Shown here: positions 1 through 8,344 of the stretch, piece after piece
Layout: the number at the start of each line of letters is the position of its first letter
Position numbering within the stretch: position 1 is the first letter of the stretch
Source: Paraburkholderia sp. FT54
GTDB taxonomy: Bacteria; Pseudomonadota; Gammaproteobacteria; Burkholderiales; Burkholderiaceae
Assembly: GCF_031585635.1 (NCBI RefSeq)
Contig: NZ_CP134195.1
Coordinates: forward strand, 558,001-622,000
Reading direction: 5' to 3'
DNA length: 64,000 bases
Translations under genes and position numbers: made by a program
The notes under the pieces: generated by a model
Database searches by the model: none
Told to the model about the DNA's origin: nothing
Seen by the model: the letters and a program-made list of their open reading frames with translations, nothing else

Positions 1-89
1 CCAGGTTTTCTTGCCCCCTCGGGGGCCTGGCGCGAAGCGGCAGGTTAGGGGCCCTTCCAGGAAAAACGCCCGCGCGGCACGACAGGCTT

Positions 90-1484
90 ATGCACATCCA
101 CATCCTCGGTATCTGCGGCACGTTCATGGGCGGTCTCGCGGTCCTCGCGCGCGGCGCGGGCCACACCGTGACGGGTTGCGACGCCGGCGTCTATCCGCCC
201 ATGAGCACGCAGCTCGAGGCGCAAGGCATTGGGCTGATAGAAGGTTACGACGCGGACCAGTTGAACGGCCTGAACGCGGACCTGTTCGTGATCGGCAATG
301 TGGTCTCGCGCGGCAACCCGCTGATGGAAGCCATTCTCGACCGCGGCCTGCCGTATGTCTCCGGCCCGCAGTGGCTCGGCGAGCATGTGCTGAACGGCAA
401 GTGGGTGCTGGCGGTGGCCGGCACGCACGGCAAGACGACCACCAGCTCCATGCTGACCTGGCTGCTCGAAGACGCCGGCCTCAATCCGGGCTTTCTGATC
501 GGCGGCGTGCCGCTGAATTTCGGCGTTTCGGCGCGGCTGACCGATTCGAGCTTCTTCGTGATCGAAGCCGACGAGTACGACACGGCCTTTTTCGACAAGC
601 GCTCGAAGTTCGTGCACTACCGGCCCAAGACCGCGGTTCTGAACAACCTCGAGTTCGATCATGCGGACATCTTCCCGGATCTGGCCGCGATCGAAACGCA
701 GTTCCACCATCTGATCCGCACCGTGCCGGGCATCGGCCGCGTCGTGACGAACGGCCGTGAAGACGTGCTCGAGCGCGTGCTGACGCGCGGCTGCTGGAGC
801 GAAGTCGAGCGCTTCGGCGTGCAGGGCGGCTGGCAAACCTTGCCGGCGGAAGACGGCGTGCCGGTCGACGAGCGTTTCGCTGTCTATCACAACAGCGAGC
901 GCGTCGGCGTGGTCGAGTGGCAGGTGCAAGGCGAGCACAACCGCATGAACGCGCTGGCCGCGATTGCCGCCGCGCGCCATGTCGGTGTGCCGCCGGCGCA
1001 GGCCGCCCGGTCGCTGGCGAGCTTTCGCAACGTCAAACGGCGTATGGAAGTGCGCGGCAGCGTCGACGGCGTGACCGTCTATGACGACTTCGCCCATCAT
1101 CCGACCGCTATCGATACGACCGTGGCCGGCTTGCGCGCCCGTGTGGGCCGCGACAATACGCGGATTCTTGCCGTGCTGGAGCCGCGCTCCAACACCATGA
1201 AGCTCGGCGTGATGAAAGCGCAATTGCCGGCCAGTCTCGCCGAGGCCGATCTCGTATTCGGCTACGGCGCGCCGACCGGTCGCGACGCGCTCGGCTGGAA
1301 TCTCGGCGAGGCGCTCGCGCCGCTTGGCGGCAAAGCGCAGGCTTTCGACAATCTCGACGCGCTGGTCAAAGCAGTAGTCCACGCAGCGCGCCCCGGCGAC
1401 CAGATTCTGGTGATGAGCAACGGCGGCTTCGGCGGCGTGCATCAGAAACTGCTCGACGCTCTTTCCGCGCGAGGCGCTTCGTGA
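90..1484 (+). CDS. mpl: UDP-N-acetylmuramate:L-Ala-gamma-D-Glu-meso-DAP ligase (murein tripeptide recycling)
   Basis: This is a Mur-ligase family protein of 464 residues, the usual length of Mpl. In the family, Mpl joins recycled murein tripeptide to UDP-MurNAc in the cytoplasm, so that cell-wall fragments re-enter peptidoglycan synthesis. The N-terminus has a nucleotide-binding glycine motif (ILGICGTFMGG, residues 5-15). The ATP P-loop is GTHGKTTT at 111-118. The central ligase motifs include EADEYDTAFFD and the downstream NNLEFDHADIF, and a C-terminal domain carries YDDFAHHPTA. These last motifs separate Mpl from MurC. The first ATG with a full N-terminal domain is used. The stop overlaps the GTG of the next gene (GTGA), so the two are probably translated together. 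Confidence 0.95.
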   Translation: MHIHILGICGTFMGGLAVLARGAGHTVTGCDAGVYPPMSTQLEAQGIGLIEGYDADQLNGLNADLFVIGNVVSRGNPLMEAILDRGLPYVSGPQWLGEHVLNGKWVLAVAGTHGKTTTSSMLTWLLEDAGLNPGFLIGGVPLNFGVSARLTDSSFFVIEADEYDTAFFDKRSKFVHYRPKTAVLNNLEFDHADIFPDLAAIETQFHHLIRTVPGIGRVVTNGREDVLERVLTRGCWSEVERFGVQGGWQTLPAEDGVPVDERFAVYHNSERVGVVEWQVQGEHNRMNALAAIAAARHVGVPPAQAARSLASFRNVKRRMEVRGSVDGVTVYDDFAHHPTAIDTTVAGLRARVGRDNTRILAVLEPRSNTMKLGVMKAQLPASLAEADLVFGYGAPTGRDALGWNLGEALAPLGGKAQAFDNLDALVKAVVHAARPGDQILVMSNGGFGGVHQKLLDALSARGAS

Positions 1485-2083
1485 TCCTTTATCTGCACGG
1501 TTTCCGCTCGTCACCCAATTCGTTCAAGGCGCGCGTGCTGGCGGCGCGGCTCGTCGAGCTTGGCCGCAGCGACGAATGGTGCTGCCCGGTGCTGCCGGTT
1601 TCGCCGTTCGAGACGGTGGCGCTCGCCGAATCGCTGGTGGCCGCCGCCCAGCCGAAAAACGTCACGCTGATCGGCAGCTCGCTCGGCGGCTATTTCGCCA
1701 CCCATCTCGCGGAAAAGCATGGCTGGCCGGCGGTGCTGCTCAACCCGGCGGTCGTACCGCAGCGCGATCTCAGCGCCTATCTCGGCGAGCAGCCGTTGTG
1801 GCACGGTGGGGGCAGTATCGTCGTCGAGCCGCATCATCTGGACGAGTTGCGCGCGCTCGGCGTCGCGTCGATCACGCGGCCCGAACGCTATTATTTGATG
1901 GCCGCCACCGGCGACGAAGTGCTCGACTACCGCGAAATGCTCGCGCACTATCCCGGCGCACGCACTACGCTGATCGAAGGGAGCGACCACGCGATCAGCG
2001 AGTTCGCGCAATACGTCGACGAGGTGCTGGCCTTTTGCGACGCGGAAGACGTCGAGCCGCCCGCGCCGCGCGAAGCCGCCTGA
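1481..2083 (+). CDS. yqiA: YqiA-like alpha/beta-hydrolase esterase
   Basis: This 200-residue protein belongs to the YqiA/UPF0227 esterase family. It opens with a beta-strand and oxyanion-type LHGF motif (residues 5-8). The nucleophile elbow is GSSLGG with Ser67, an acid lies at Asp145 (ATGDE) and the catalytic His is His170 (GSDH), so the triad is complete. Members hydrolyse short acyl esters in vitro, but the physiological substrate is not known. It starts with GTG, overlapping the mpl stop by four bases, which points to one operon. The C-terminal tail after about residue 185 is rich in Pro, Ala and Glu and is probably disordered. Confidence 0.85.
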   Translation: MILYLHGFRSSPNSFKARVLAARLVELGRSDEWCCPVLPVSPFETVALAESLVAAAQPKNVTLIGSSLGGYFATHLAEKHGWPAVLLNPAVVPQRDLSAYLGEQPLWHGGGSIVVEPHHLDELRALGVASITRPERYYLMAATGDEVLDYREMLAHYPGARTTLIEGSDHAISEFAQYVDEVLAFCDAEDVEPPAPREAA

Positions 2084-2261
2084 GGCCGCGCGTTCGGGCA
2101 GCGAGGCGATTGCCGCGCAACAGATTCATACCGCCGCCGGCGCGCGCGTATCGCGCCGCGGATCCACTATCACGAACACGTTGCCGTGCCGCGCACGCAG
2201 TGACCGATCGCCAAGCAGGATCGGGCGCGCCGGCAGATGCAAGTCAGAACGAGAGTATTGA

Positions 2262-4379
2262 GTGAACGTTTTCTTCGAGGAATCGGGCAGTTTCAAGGCG
2301 GGCAGCGTGCTGTCGCGCCAGGGCGATGCTTTTCAGGTCGAGTTGCCCGGCGGGCGCCGCGCCAAGGTGCGCGCGAAAGATGTGCTGATCGAGTTCGAAA
2401 AGCCGAGTGCGGCCGAACTGATGCAGCAGGCCGAGGCCGCCGCGCAGGAGATCGATCTGGACTTCCTGTGGGAATGCGCGCCTGACGACGAATTCCCGTT
2501 CGCCACGCTCGGCGCCGAGTACTTCGGCGAGCGTTTCGGCTCGATCGAGCGCGCCGCGCTGGTGCTGCGCATGCATGGCTCGCCGGTGTACTTCCGCCGC
2601 AAGGGCCGCGGCATGTATCAGCGCGCGCCGCAGGAGCAACTGAAGATGGCGCTCGCCGGACTGGAGCGCAAGCGTCAGCAGGCGCTGGTGCAGGCTGGCT
2701 ACGAAGATGAGCTGAAAGCCGGGCGTTTGCCGGAAGCTTTCACTGGCAGCAAGGCGCTGGGACTTCTCACCAGGCCCGACAAGAACACGATCGAATACAA
2801 GGCGCTGGAAGGCGCCGCGGCGGCACGCGGTATTTCCCAGGCGCGTCTGATGCTTGAAAACGGCGCCATTCCGTCGGCGCGCGCGTTGCATGAGGCGAAA
2901 TTCCTTTCCGAGTTCTTCCCGCACGGCACCGGCTTTCCGCCGGTCGCCGTCGGCACCTTGCCGGAAGATCTGCCCGAAGCGAACGTGCAGGCGTTTTCGA
3001 TCGACGACATCACCACCACTGAAATCGACGATGCCTTCTCCGTCGAGCATCTGGCCGACGGCCGTGTGCGGATCGGCGTGCACATCGCCGCGCCGGCGCT
3101 TGGCATTCAGCGTGGCGACGAGGTCGATGCGATTGCGCGCACGCGTCTGTCGACCGTGTACATGCCGGGCGACAAGATCACCATGCTGCCCGACAGCGTC
3201 GTCGAAGCGTTCACGCTGGCCGAAGGCGGTTTGCGTCCGGCGCTCTCGCTGTATGTGATCGTGAATCGTGAGACGCAGGAGATCGTCGCGAGCGAAACGC
3301 GCGCCGAGCGCGTGTTCGTGAAGAACAACCTGCGCCACAACACGCTCGACGAACTGGTCACTGAAGAGGCGCTCGCCGCCGGCACCGGCGACTATGCGCA
3401 CAAGGAAGATATCGCTGTGCTGTGGCCGTTCGCGCAGGCGCTGTTCGAAAAGCGTCAGACCGCGCGTGCCGGTTACGGTTTGCGTCGGGAAGTGCAGCGC
3501 AATACCGACTTCAACTTCTACGTGGAAGGCGAGCACATCACGATCACGCCGCGCCGGCGCGGTTCGCCGCTCGACACGATCGTCGCCGAACTGGCGATTC
3601 TCGCGAACTCGTCGTGGGGCGCGTTTCTGCATGACCATGGCGTGCCGGGCATCTATCGCACGCAGCGCGCATTCGGCGCGCCGACCGGTCCCAAGCGCAC
3701 GCGCATGCAGACCAACGCCGCGCCGCACGAAGGCCTCGGCGTCACGCAGTACGCGTGGAGCACGTCGCCGCTGCGTCGTTACGTCGATCTCGTGAACCAG
3801 TGGCAGCTGATCGCGTGCGTACAGCATGGCGTGACCGCCAAGCTGGCTGCGCCGTTCAAGCCCAAAGACGCCGATCTGTTCGCCGTCGTGCAAGGGTTCG
3901 ACGACACGTACACCGCGTACGCCGATCATCAGCGGCGCATGGAGTACTTCTGGTGTCTGCGCTGGCTGAAGCAGGAGAACCGGAAGCAGGTGGTGGCGTC
4001 GGTGGTGAAGGGCGATCTGGTGCGTCTCGAAGAGATTCCGTTGCTGCTTCACGTGCCGGGCCTCGGCGTGCACGCGCGCGGCACGCGTTTGCAGATGGAA
4101 GTGATGTCGCTCGACGAACTGACCGTCGAGGCGTCCGTGCGTCTCCTGCACGTGCTCGACGCGCCGACCGTGACGAGCGGCAGCGAGGCTGAAGAAGCGG
4201 ACGAGGGCGAAGAGGAAATCATCGACGCTCCGGATGAGAGCGCCGAAGGCGAAGCCGAGGCGCAGGCCGAAGCCGAACTCGACGGCAACGACGCGGCTGC
4301 GGTGAAGGACGACGCCGAAAACAGTGATGGCGCGGACGGTGCCGCAACCCATCAGCACATTGCGGAGCCGGGACGATGA
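2262..4379 (+). CDS. RNB-domain (RNase II-type) exoribonuclease
   Basis: This 705-residue protein contains the RNB catalytic signature near residues 246-260 (DDITTTEIDDAF), whose aspartates bind the Mg2+ ions used for 3'-5' hydrolysis of single-stranded RNA. The C-terminal part of the catalytic domain includes the conserved SPLRRYVDLVNQ segment. The N-terminal region before the RNB domain is shorter than in RNase R. The last 65 or so residues form a strongly acidic, Glu/Ala/Asp-rich tail, unlike the basic tail of RNase R. Translation appears to begin at GTG 2262, after a 178-base gap from the esterase gene. The stop overlaps the ATG of aroE (ATGA). It is closer to RNase II-like proteins than to full-length Rnr, so no symbol is given. 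Confidence 0.85.
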   Translation: MNVFFEESGSFKAGSVLSRQGDAFQVELPGGRRAKVRAKDVLIEFEKPSAAELMQQAEAAAQEIDLDFLWECAPDDEFPFATLGAEYFGERFGSIERAALVLRMHGSPVYFRRKGRGMYQRAPQEQLKMALAGLERKRQQALVQAGYEDELKAGRLPEAFTGSKALGLLTRPDKNTIEYKALEGAAAARGISQARLMLENGAIPSARALHEAKFLSEFFPHGTGFPPVAVGTLPEDLPEANVQAFSIDDITTTEIDDAFSVEHLADGRVRIGVHIAAPALGIQRGDEVDAIARTRLSTVYMPGDKITMLPDSVVEAFTLAEGGLRPALSLYVIVNRETQEIVASETRAERVFVKNNLRHNTLDELVTEEALAAGTGDYAHKEDIAVLWPFAQALFEKRQTARAGYGLRREVQRNTDFNFYVEGEHITITPRRRGSPLDTIVAELAILANSSWGAFLHDHGVPGIYRTQRAFGAPTGPKRTRMQTNAAPHEGLGVTQYAWSTSPLRRYVDLVNQWQLIACVQHGVTAKLAAPFKPKDADLFAVVQGFDDTYTAYADHQRRMEYFWCLRWLKQENRKQVVASVVKGDLVRLEEIPLLLHVPGLGVHARGTRLQMEVMSLDELTVEASVRLLHVLDAPTVTSGSEAEEADEGEEEIIDAPDESAEGEAEAQAEAELDGNDAAAVKDDAENSDGADGAATHQHIAEPGR

Positions 4380-5239
4380 GCACTCAGGATTCACGCGACC
4401 GCTATGCGGTGATCGGCAACCCGGTCGGCCATAGTAAATCGCCCTTCATTCATGGACGCTTTGCCGCGCAAACCGGCGAGCCTGTCGAGTATGGTCATCT
4501 GCTCGCGCCTGTCGACGCATTCGTGCCGCACGTGCGGGCTTTTATTGAAGCAGGCGGGCGCGGCCTGAACGTGACTGTGCCGTTCAAGCTTGACGCGCAT
4601 GCGTTCGCCGATACGCTCTCGCCGCGCGCGGCGGCGGCGGGCGCGGTGAACACGTTGCGCATCGACGCGAATGGTGTTTATGGCGACAACACCGACGGCT
4701 TCGGTCTCGTGCGCGACATCGAGGTGAATCTCGGCGTGTCGTTGAAGGGCGCGCGCATTCTGTTGCTGGGCGCGGGCGGCGCCGCGCGTGGCGTGATTTC
4801 GCCGATGCTTGATCGCGCGCCGCATACGCTGACCATCGTCAATCGCACGGCGCAGAAGGCCGAGGCGCTGGTCGACCAGTTCGCACAAGCCGCGAGCGAT
4901 GCCGCGTGCCGTCTGAGCGGCGGCAGCGCACGAGCGATCGAAGCGGGTGCGTATGACGTGATCGTCAACGCGACGGCGGGCAGTCTGGATGCTTCGTTGC
5001 CCGAGTGCGACGACGGCGCGTTCGGCAACGGCACGCTCGCCTACGACATGATGTACGGCGCGCATCCGACCGTTTTCATGGAACACGCGCGGAAGCTCGG
5101 CGCGCGTGGTGCCGATGGTCTCGGCATGCTGGTCGAGCAGGCGGCTGAATCGTTTTACGTGTGGCGCGGTGTGCGGCCTGACGGTGCGCCGGTGCTGGCC
5201 GAATTGCGGGCGCTGTTGACGGCGCCGTCGCACACCTAA
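4376..5239 (+). CDS. aroE: Shikimate dehydrogenase (NADP+)
   Basis: AroE reduces 3-dehydroshikimate to shikimate in the common aromatic amino-acid pathway. The 287-residue protein has the substrate-binding SKSP motif (20-23), the catalytic lysine in TVPFK (Lys71), Asp107 in NTDG, and the glycine-rich nucleotide loop GAGGAARG (132-139). After the second strand of that fold comes IVNRT, the NRT motif typical of NADP-preferring AroE. Its ATG overlaps the stop of the RNB gene, and mtgA follows 50 bases later. The aroE-mtgA pairing is common in beta- and gammaproteobacteria. Confidence 0.97.
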   Translation: MSTQDSRDRYAVIGNPVGHSKSPFIHGRFAAQTGEPVEYGHLLAPVDAFVPHVRAFIEAGGRGLNVTVPFKLDAHAFADTLSPRAAAAGAVNTLRIDANGVYGDNTDGFGLVRDIEVNLGVSLKGARILLLGAGGAARGVISPMLDRAPHTLTIVNRTAQKAEALVDQFAQAASDAACRLSGGSARAIEAGAYDVIVNATAGSLDASLPECDDGAFGNGTLAYDMMYGAHPTVFMEHARKLGARGADGLGMLVEQAAESFYVWRGVRPDGAPVLAELRALLTAPSHT

Positions 5240-5289
5240 CGCCCGCGTACTACGTTAAAGCACTTTCCCGCACGAGGATTGGGAGCACG

Positions 5290-6012
5290 ATGAGAGCAAC
5301 GCGGCGCGTGAACCGGCCAGGCCCGGTGCAGTGGATGTTCTATCTGGGCGCCGTGGTGGCGATTGCGTGGCTCGCGACGCAGGCATTTTATTTCGGACAG
5401 ATCGCGGTGTGGAACTACGTCAATCCGCGGAGTACGTCGTTCATGCGCTCGGATGCGTGGCGTTTGTCGCAGGACCGGCCGGATCTTTCAGTGCAGCATA
5501 CCTGGGTGCCGTATGACCAGATTTCGCGGAATCTGAAGCGCGCGATTATTGCTTCTGAGGATGCGAATTTTGTTAATAACAATGGGTATGAGACCGACGC
5601 TATTTTGCAGGCTTGGGAGCGGAATAAGGCTAAAGGCAAGATTGTGCGCGGTGGGTCGACTATTACTCAGCAGCTGGCGCGCAATCTGTTTTTGTCGCGG
5701 GAAAAGAGTTATATCCGGAAGGGGCAGGAACTCATCATTACGTGGATGCTTGAGACCTTGATGGATAAGGAGCGCATCTTCGAGATCTATCTGAACTCCG
5801 TTGAGTGGGGGAATGGGGTTTATGGGGCTGAGGCGGCCGCTCATTATTATTACAAGACGTCGGCGAGTAAGTTGACTGCTGCGCAGTCGGCTCGTTTGGC
5901 GGTTATGCTGCCGCAGCCTAAGTATTTTGATGAGCATCGGGGGTCGCAGTATTTGGCGCAGCGCTCGCGCGTGATTGCTCGGAGAATGGGGGCGGCGGAG
6001 TTGCCGGATTGA
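5290..6012 (+). CDS. mtgA: Monofunctional biosynthetic peptidoglycan transglycosylase
   Basis: This family-51 glycosyltransferase polymerises lipid II into glycan strands at the outer face of the inner membrane. The protein has 240 residues, the normal size for MtgA. One N-terminal transmembrane helix lies at about residues 14-41. The catalytic glutamate is Glu90 in the SEDANF motif, followed by [12 protein letters not shown] (121-132) and the [13 protein letters not shown] motif. There is no transpeptidase domain. Codon use shifts inside the gene: from about 5540 to the stop, third positions are far poorer in C than in aroE or the first part of mtgA. The gene ends 42 bases before a large repeat. 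Confidence 0.95.
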   Translation: MRATRRVNRPGPVQWMFYLGAVVAIAWLATQAFYFGQIAVWNYVNPRSTSFMRSDAWRLSQDRPDLSVQHTWVPYDQISRNLKRAIIASEDANFVNNNGYETDAILQAWERNKAKGKIVRGGSTITQQLARNLFLSREKSYIRKGQELIITWMLETLMDKERIFEIYLNSVEWGNGVYGAEAAAHYYYKTSASKLTAAQSARLAVMLPQPKYFDEHRGSQYLAQRSRVIARRMGAAELPD

Positions 6013-6116
6013 TCTGGGTTTTGCCTGCTCGGCGGTTTGGTTGTGGTTTTTTGTGGTGTTGGCCTTTCCTTGAATTCTTAGTGGTCTATTAGCGTCGCCC
6101 CTGTGCGGGGCGGCAC

Positions 6117-6153
6117 TGTAGTGATCCAATGGCTCTGGACACCTCTAAAGGGG
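6117..6153. repeat. Left terminal inverted repeat of the IS3 element
   Basis: It begins TGTAGTGATC and contains TGGACACC. It matches the reverse complement of the right end at 7320-7356. Confidence 0.85.
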
Positions 6154-6179
6154 ATAATTCTCCAACTGAGGTGAGAGAC

Positions 6180-6482
6180 ATGGGCAGACGGAACCTGACT
6201 GACGAATTCAAGGCAGAGGCAGTGCAACTGGTGGTTGGGCAGGGTTATTCGATCACCAGGGCTTGCGAGGCGCTGGGCGTGGGCGACTCGGCTTTGCGGC
6301 GCTGGGTGGCGCAGTGGCGTGCGCAGCAGGCTGAGCCGCCACGCAGCGACATGCAGATCCAGCGCGACCAGCGACGCATCCGTGAGCTGGAAGCGCGCGT
6401 GATGGAGCTTGAGCGGGAGCGCGAGATACTAAAAAAGTCTACGGCCTTCTTCGTCAAGGAAATGGATCGCTCCTCGAAGTGA
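6180..6482 (+). CDS. IS3-family OrfA (helix-turn-helix transposase subunit)
   Basis: OrfA is 100 residues when read from ATG 6180, which has a GAGGTGAGAG ribosome site just upstream. An in-frame ATG at 6129 lies inside the left terminal repeat and is unlikely to be used. The N-terminal half is a helix-turn-helix (SITRACEALGVGDSALRRWV) that in the family binds the IS ends. The second half is a leucine-zipper-like coiled coil (IRELEARVMELEREREILKK). The slippery run A-AAA-AAG at 6431-6437 lets ribosomes slip into the -1 frame, which is open into orfB and would give the OrfAB transposase. The OrfA stop overlaps the GTG of orfB. Confidence 0.92.
   Translation: MGRRNLTDEFKAEAVQLVVGQGYSITRACEALGVGDSALRRWVAQWRAQQAEPPRSDMQIQRDQRRIRELEARVMELEREREILKKSTAFFVKEMDRSSK
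6431..6437 (+). promoter_or_regulatory. A6G programmed -1 frameshift site
   Basis: The heptamer AAAAAAG sits in OrfA phase A-AAA-AAG, the classical slippery site of IS3-family elements. The -1 frame after it runs without a stop into orfB. Confidence 0.85.
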
Positions 6483-7315
6483 TCCGTTCGCTGAAGAAGG
6501 CCTGGCCGGTGAGTCTGATGTGCCGTTTGCTGAAAGTGCCGCGAAGCAGCTATTACGCCTTTGCTGCGCGGCCACGCAAACCAGTCGCATCGCCTCCACT
6601 GCTGAAGGCCGTGCGTCAGATTCACAGCGAAAGCCGCAGCAGTTACGGCAGTCGCCGGATGGCGCAGGCACTGCAGCAGCAGGGTTACGCGATCGGACGC
6701 TACCGGGCGCGTTCGCTGATGCGCGAGGCGCAACTGGCTGTGGCCAGGCGGCGAACGCACCGGTACCGCAAGGCCGGGGGTGAAGCCCTGATTGCACCTA
6801 ACCTGCTTGAGCGGCAATTCGAGCCGGGCGCGATCAACCGGGTATGGGCGGGCGATATCACGTATGTGAGAACGCGTCAGGGGTGGTCCTATCTGGCCAT
6901 CGTGATGGATCTGCACTCGCGCCGCATCGTAGGCTGGGCGTTCGCCTTGCAGGCGGATACGGAACTGGTCATCCAGGCGCTACAGCAGGCCCGGCAGAAG
7001 CGGCGCCCGGCAGCGGGGCTGATGTTCCACTCCGATCAGGGCTGCCAGTACACGAGCGAGCGCTTTGTGAGCGATCTGAAGGCGAACGGGATCGTCCAGA
7101 GCATGAGCAGAAAGGGCAATTGCTGGGACAACGCGGTGGTCGAGCGCTTCTTCAGAAGCCTGAAAAGTGAATGGATTGGCGAACAGGAATACGGCAGCCA
7201 CGAAGTCGCCCGCCGCGACATCGCGGGCTACATCGCAGACTTCTACAACTACCGGCGCATTCATTCGGCGGCAAACAATTTGCCTCCAGTGCGATACGAA
7301 ACTTCGATTTATTGA
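6479..7315 (+). CDS. IS3-family OrfB (DDE integrase-like transposase)
   Basis: OrfB is 278 residues with a retroviral-integrase-type core. The catalytic triad is visible: Asp126 in WAGDITY, Asp186 in HSDQGCQYTS and Glu222 in NAVVERFFRSLK, with 35 residues between the last two, as expected for the DD(35)E class. The N-terminal HTH_21-like segment includes SSYGSRRMAQAL. The GTG at 6479 overlaps the orfA stop. The upstream -1 frame from the A6G site is open (reading VYGLLRQGNGSLLEV), so the functional protein is likely the fused OrfAB. No frameshift or stop breaks it. Confidence 0.93.
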   Translation: MIRSLKKAWPVSLMCRLLKVPRSSYYAFAARPRKPVASPPLLKAVRQIHSESRSSYGSRRMAQALQQQGYAIGRYRARSLMREAQLAVARRRTHRYRKAGGEALIAPNLLERQFEPGAINRVWAGDITYVRTRQGWSYLAIVMDLHSRRIVGWAFALQADTELVIQALQQARQKRRPAAGLMFHSDQGCQYTSERFVSDLKANGIVQSMSRKGNCWDNAVVERFFRSLKSEWIGEQEYGSHEVARRDIAGYIADFYNYRRIHSAANNLPPVRYETSIY

Positions 7316-7319
7316 AAAA

Positions 7320-7356
7320 CCTCTTTGTGGGTGTCCAAAGAGGCTTGACCACTACA
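7320..7356. repeat. Right terminal inverted repeat of the IS3 element
   Basis: Read inward on the minus strand it begins TGTAGTGGTC and contains TGGACACCC, pairing with the left end. It is followed directly by the CAC target duplicate. Confidence 0.85.
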
Positions 7357-7358
7357 CA

Positions 7359-7390
7359 CCTACTTTCTTTGCCGCGGCAAAGAAAGTAGG
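7359..7390. repeat. 32-bp perfect palindrome, copy 1
   Basis: Each half reads CCTACTTTCTTTGCCG, so the 32-mer is fully self-complementary. It lies immediately inside the IS insertion point and is part of the larger inverted repeat. An identical copy is at 7932-7963. Confidence 0.9.
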
Positions 7391-7931
7391 CAAAGAAAGC
7401 CGCTTCACACCGCCAGCCTATAGGCGGGTCCCTCGCGCAGTCGCGGTAGTGGCGCATCTGGAATCTGTGTTCTCGCACATTTGGCCTCGGTGACAAGGCC
7501 GTCATACCTCCCGTCTCGCGCTCCGCGCTCACCGGAACGGTCTACCTAAAACCAGTGGATTTGCTTGTGCGGCGTGGGGCCGTCGGGCTTCGCCTCGGCG
7601 AAATGCCGTCAAACCGTTGGTTTTTAGGCGCCATAACGTGGTGAGGCGCGGGGCAAGACATCGCAAAATTGCCAGCCATTCATTCTCGACGACAACTTCC
7701 AAAATCAGCATTTCGGCACCACGCCGAGGCGAAGCCGACGGCCCCCACCGGGCAGAAACAACCCCATTGGTTTTAAGCAGACCATTCCGGCGAGCGCACG
7801 GCGCGAGGCGGGAAATATGACTGCTGTGTCACGAGTGCGGAATGTGCGAGGGGACAGATTCCAGATGTACCACTACCGCGACTGCGCGGGGGCTCTGCTT
7901 ATGAGCTGGCGGTGTGAAGCGGCTTCCTTTG

Positions 7932-7963
7932 CCTACTTTCTTTGCCGCGGCAAAGAAAGTAGG
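7932..7963. repeat. 32-bp perfect palindrome, copy 2
   Basis: It is identical to 7359-7390 and sits in the mirror position of the right arm. Here it joins directly to GTGCCGCCCCGC, which shows the arrangement before the IS entered the left arm. Confidence 0.9.
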
Positions 7964-8024
7964 TGCCGCCCCGCACAGGGGCGACGCTAATAGACCACTA
8001 AGAAATCAAGGAAAGGCCAACACC

Positions 8025-8344
8025 TAAAAGAACACATCCCCAAAAAGCCCACGGCAACACCAAATCCCATTATCTGAATCAAACACTCACATATTGGAGC
8101 TTTCTCAAAAACCGCCCTACAATCCAACCCAACACGCGAAAAGCGCCGCATCGGCAAGGGAACTCATCCGCCGCCAGGCGCCGAAAAGCAACAGCAAAAA
8201 AACCGGAGACAAGCCCAACCATGCCTAAAACCCAAAGGCATCGCCGCCGCGCGAGCAACACCGCGAGCGACACCGCGAACAATCAAGGCCCACTCTCCGG
8301 CCCCGCGCTGTAAGCGCAAAAAAACCATCGAAAAGCGAATCGCC
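8025..8344. other. Intergenic region upstream of the IclR-type regulator
   Basis: These 320 bases lie between the end of the inverted repeat and the IclR-type gene. The stretch is A- and C-rich and contains no convincing gene. It presumably holds the promoter of the sugar cluster, but no clear -35/-10 pair or operator palindrome was recognised. Confidence 0.4.

Larger units (their letters stand above)
6114..7359 (+). mobile_element. Complete IS3-family insertion sequence with 3-bp target duplication
   Basis: The element proper is 6117-7356, 1240 bp. Both ends begin TGTAGTG read inward, and the terminal inverted repeats share TGTAGTG-TC-A, then TGGACACC, then AAAG-GG over about 37 bases. The flanking trinucleotide CAC is repeated at 6114-6116 and 7357-7359. 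Joining the flanks and removing one CAC restores the repeat sequence seen intact at 7950-7970, so the ends are fixed by comparison with an empty site. It carries orfA and orfB with a frameshift signal between them. The intact frames, catalytic triad and clean duplication suggest a recent, possibly active insertion. Confidence 0.93.
6055..8024. repeat. Large imperfect inverted repeat, left arm split by an IS3 element
   Basis: The outer 62 bases at 6055-6116 are the reverse complement of 7963-8024 with about one mismatch (GAATTC against GATTTC). Without the inserted element at 6117-7356, the arms continue inward. 7357 to about 7605 is clearly similar to the reverse complement of about 7710-7965, including the segments around GCCGCTTCACACCGCCAGC, GACTGCGCG and the GGCTTCGCCTCGGCG block. 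The two halves look like two diverged copies of one intergenic element of roughly 300 bp lying head to head around a spacer of about 100 bp. No open frame inside it resembles a protein. Confidence 0.85.

Noticed and set aside
45..1514. Long minus-strand open frame of 489 codons over mpl
   Set aside because: It is the antisense shadow of a high-GC gene: Arg/His/Gln-rich, with no domain, while the plus strand has complete Mpl motifs.
7152..7820. Short open frames inside the inverted repeat on both strands
   Set aside because: They cross the IS end or palindrome arms, have no family and are not preserved between the two arms.
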